DNA of 32,317 bases from Flavobacteriaceae bacterium (GTDB lineage Bacteria; Bacteroidota; Bacteroidia; Flavobacteriales; Flavobacteriaceae). The position numbers and the translations under genes are program-made. Position 1 is the stretch's first letter, and the number at the start of each line of letters is the position of its first letter. The notes under the pieces are model-generated. The model was not told where the DNA came from, did no database searches, and was given only the letters and a program-made list of their open reading frames with translations. Where the stretch lies: contig JABDIV010000008.1 of the NCBI GenBank assembly GCA_013003555.1, positions 1 through 32,317 on the forward strand, read 5' to 3'. Positions 32,315-32,317 of the stretch are shown piece by piece.

Positions 32315-32317
32315 GAG

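Overview
The window looks like a chromosomal segment of a member of the Flavobacteriia (Bacteroidota), probably marine. The evidence is a low GC content, three proteins ending in type IX secretion (T9SS) sorting domains, lipoproteins with the acidic CSNDDD-type export signal, A-rich leaders instead of strong Shine-Dalgarno sequences, and several Bacteroidota-type promoters (TAnnTTTG, sometimes with an upstream TTG). I see no phage, IS element, CRISPR array, rRNA or tRNA.

Layout. 1-3.6 kb: the 3' end of a T9SS cargo gene, a small membrane protein, a divergent DapB-like reductase (minus) and a rhodanese lipoprotein. 3.8-7.9 kb, all minus strand: mddA-like methyltransferase, a stand-alone PycTM/DUF5706-like membrane protein, a surface-type lipoprotein, and a periplasmic-TPR/transmembrane/class III adenylate cyclase. 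8.2-9.2 kb: an M23-LysM cell-wall peptidase. 9.2-13.0 kb: a tandem duplication of a 595-residue membrane TPR protein. 13.4-18.1 kb: a five-haem cytochrome c with a T9SS tail, convergent with a T9SS beta-propeller protein. 18.2-20.7 kb: a serine hydrolase, then a tandem pair of proteins built from about 12-residue repeats. 20.8-23.5 kb: a two-gene molybdenum hydroxylase (isoquinoline-oxidoreductase type). 23.7-27.8 kb: an SLC12-type transporter followed by a zincin/HhH/membrane fusion. 27.9-31.3 kb: membrane protein, MFS transporter, a small ORF and another membrane protein. 31.4-32.3 kb: a cold-shock gene with a clear terminator and a long leader, then a 32-codon ORF.

Two things stand out. 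First, palindromes of the form TGA(T/C)-N4-(A/G)TCA, which resemble Crp/Fnr-family boxes, lie upstream of both TPR paralogues (at matching distances of 179-180 bp), of the five-haem cytochrome and of the repeat-protein pair (centred at -41.5 from a predicted start site). This suggests one regulon linking redox and envelope genes of unknown function. Second, a PycTM-like membrane protein lies on the same strand as, and two genes upstream of, a complete class III nucleotide cyclase with a lipoprotein between them. This could be a Pycsar-related or other cyclic-nucleotide signalling locus with an extracytoplasmic sensor. Both are inferences from motifs and gene order; no search was run.
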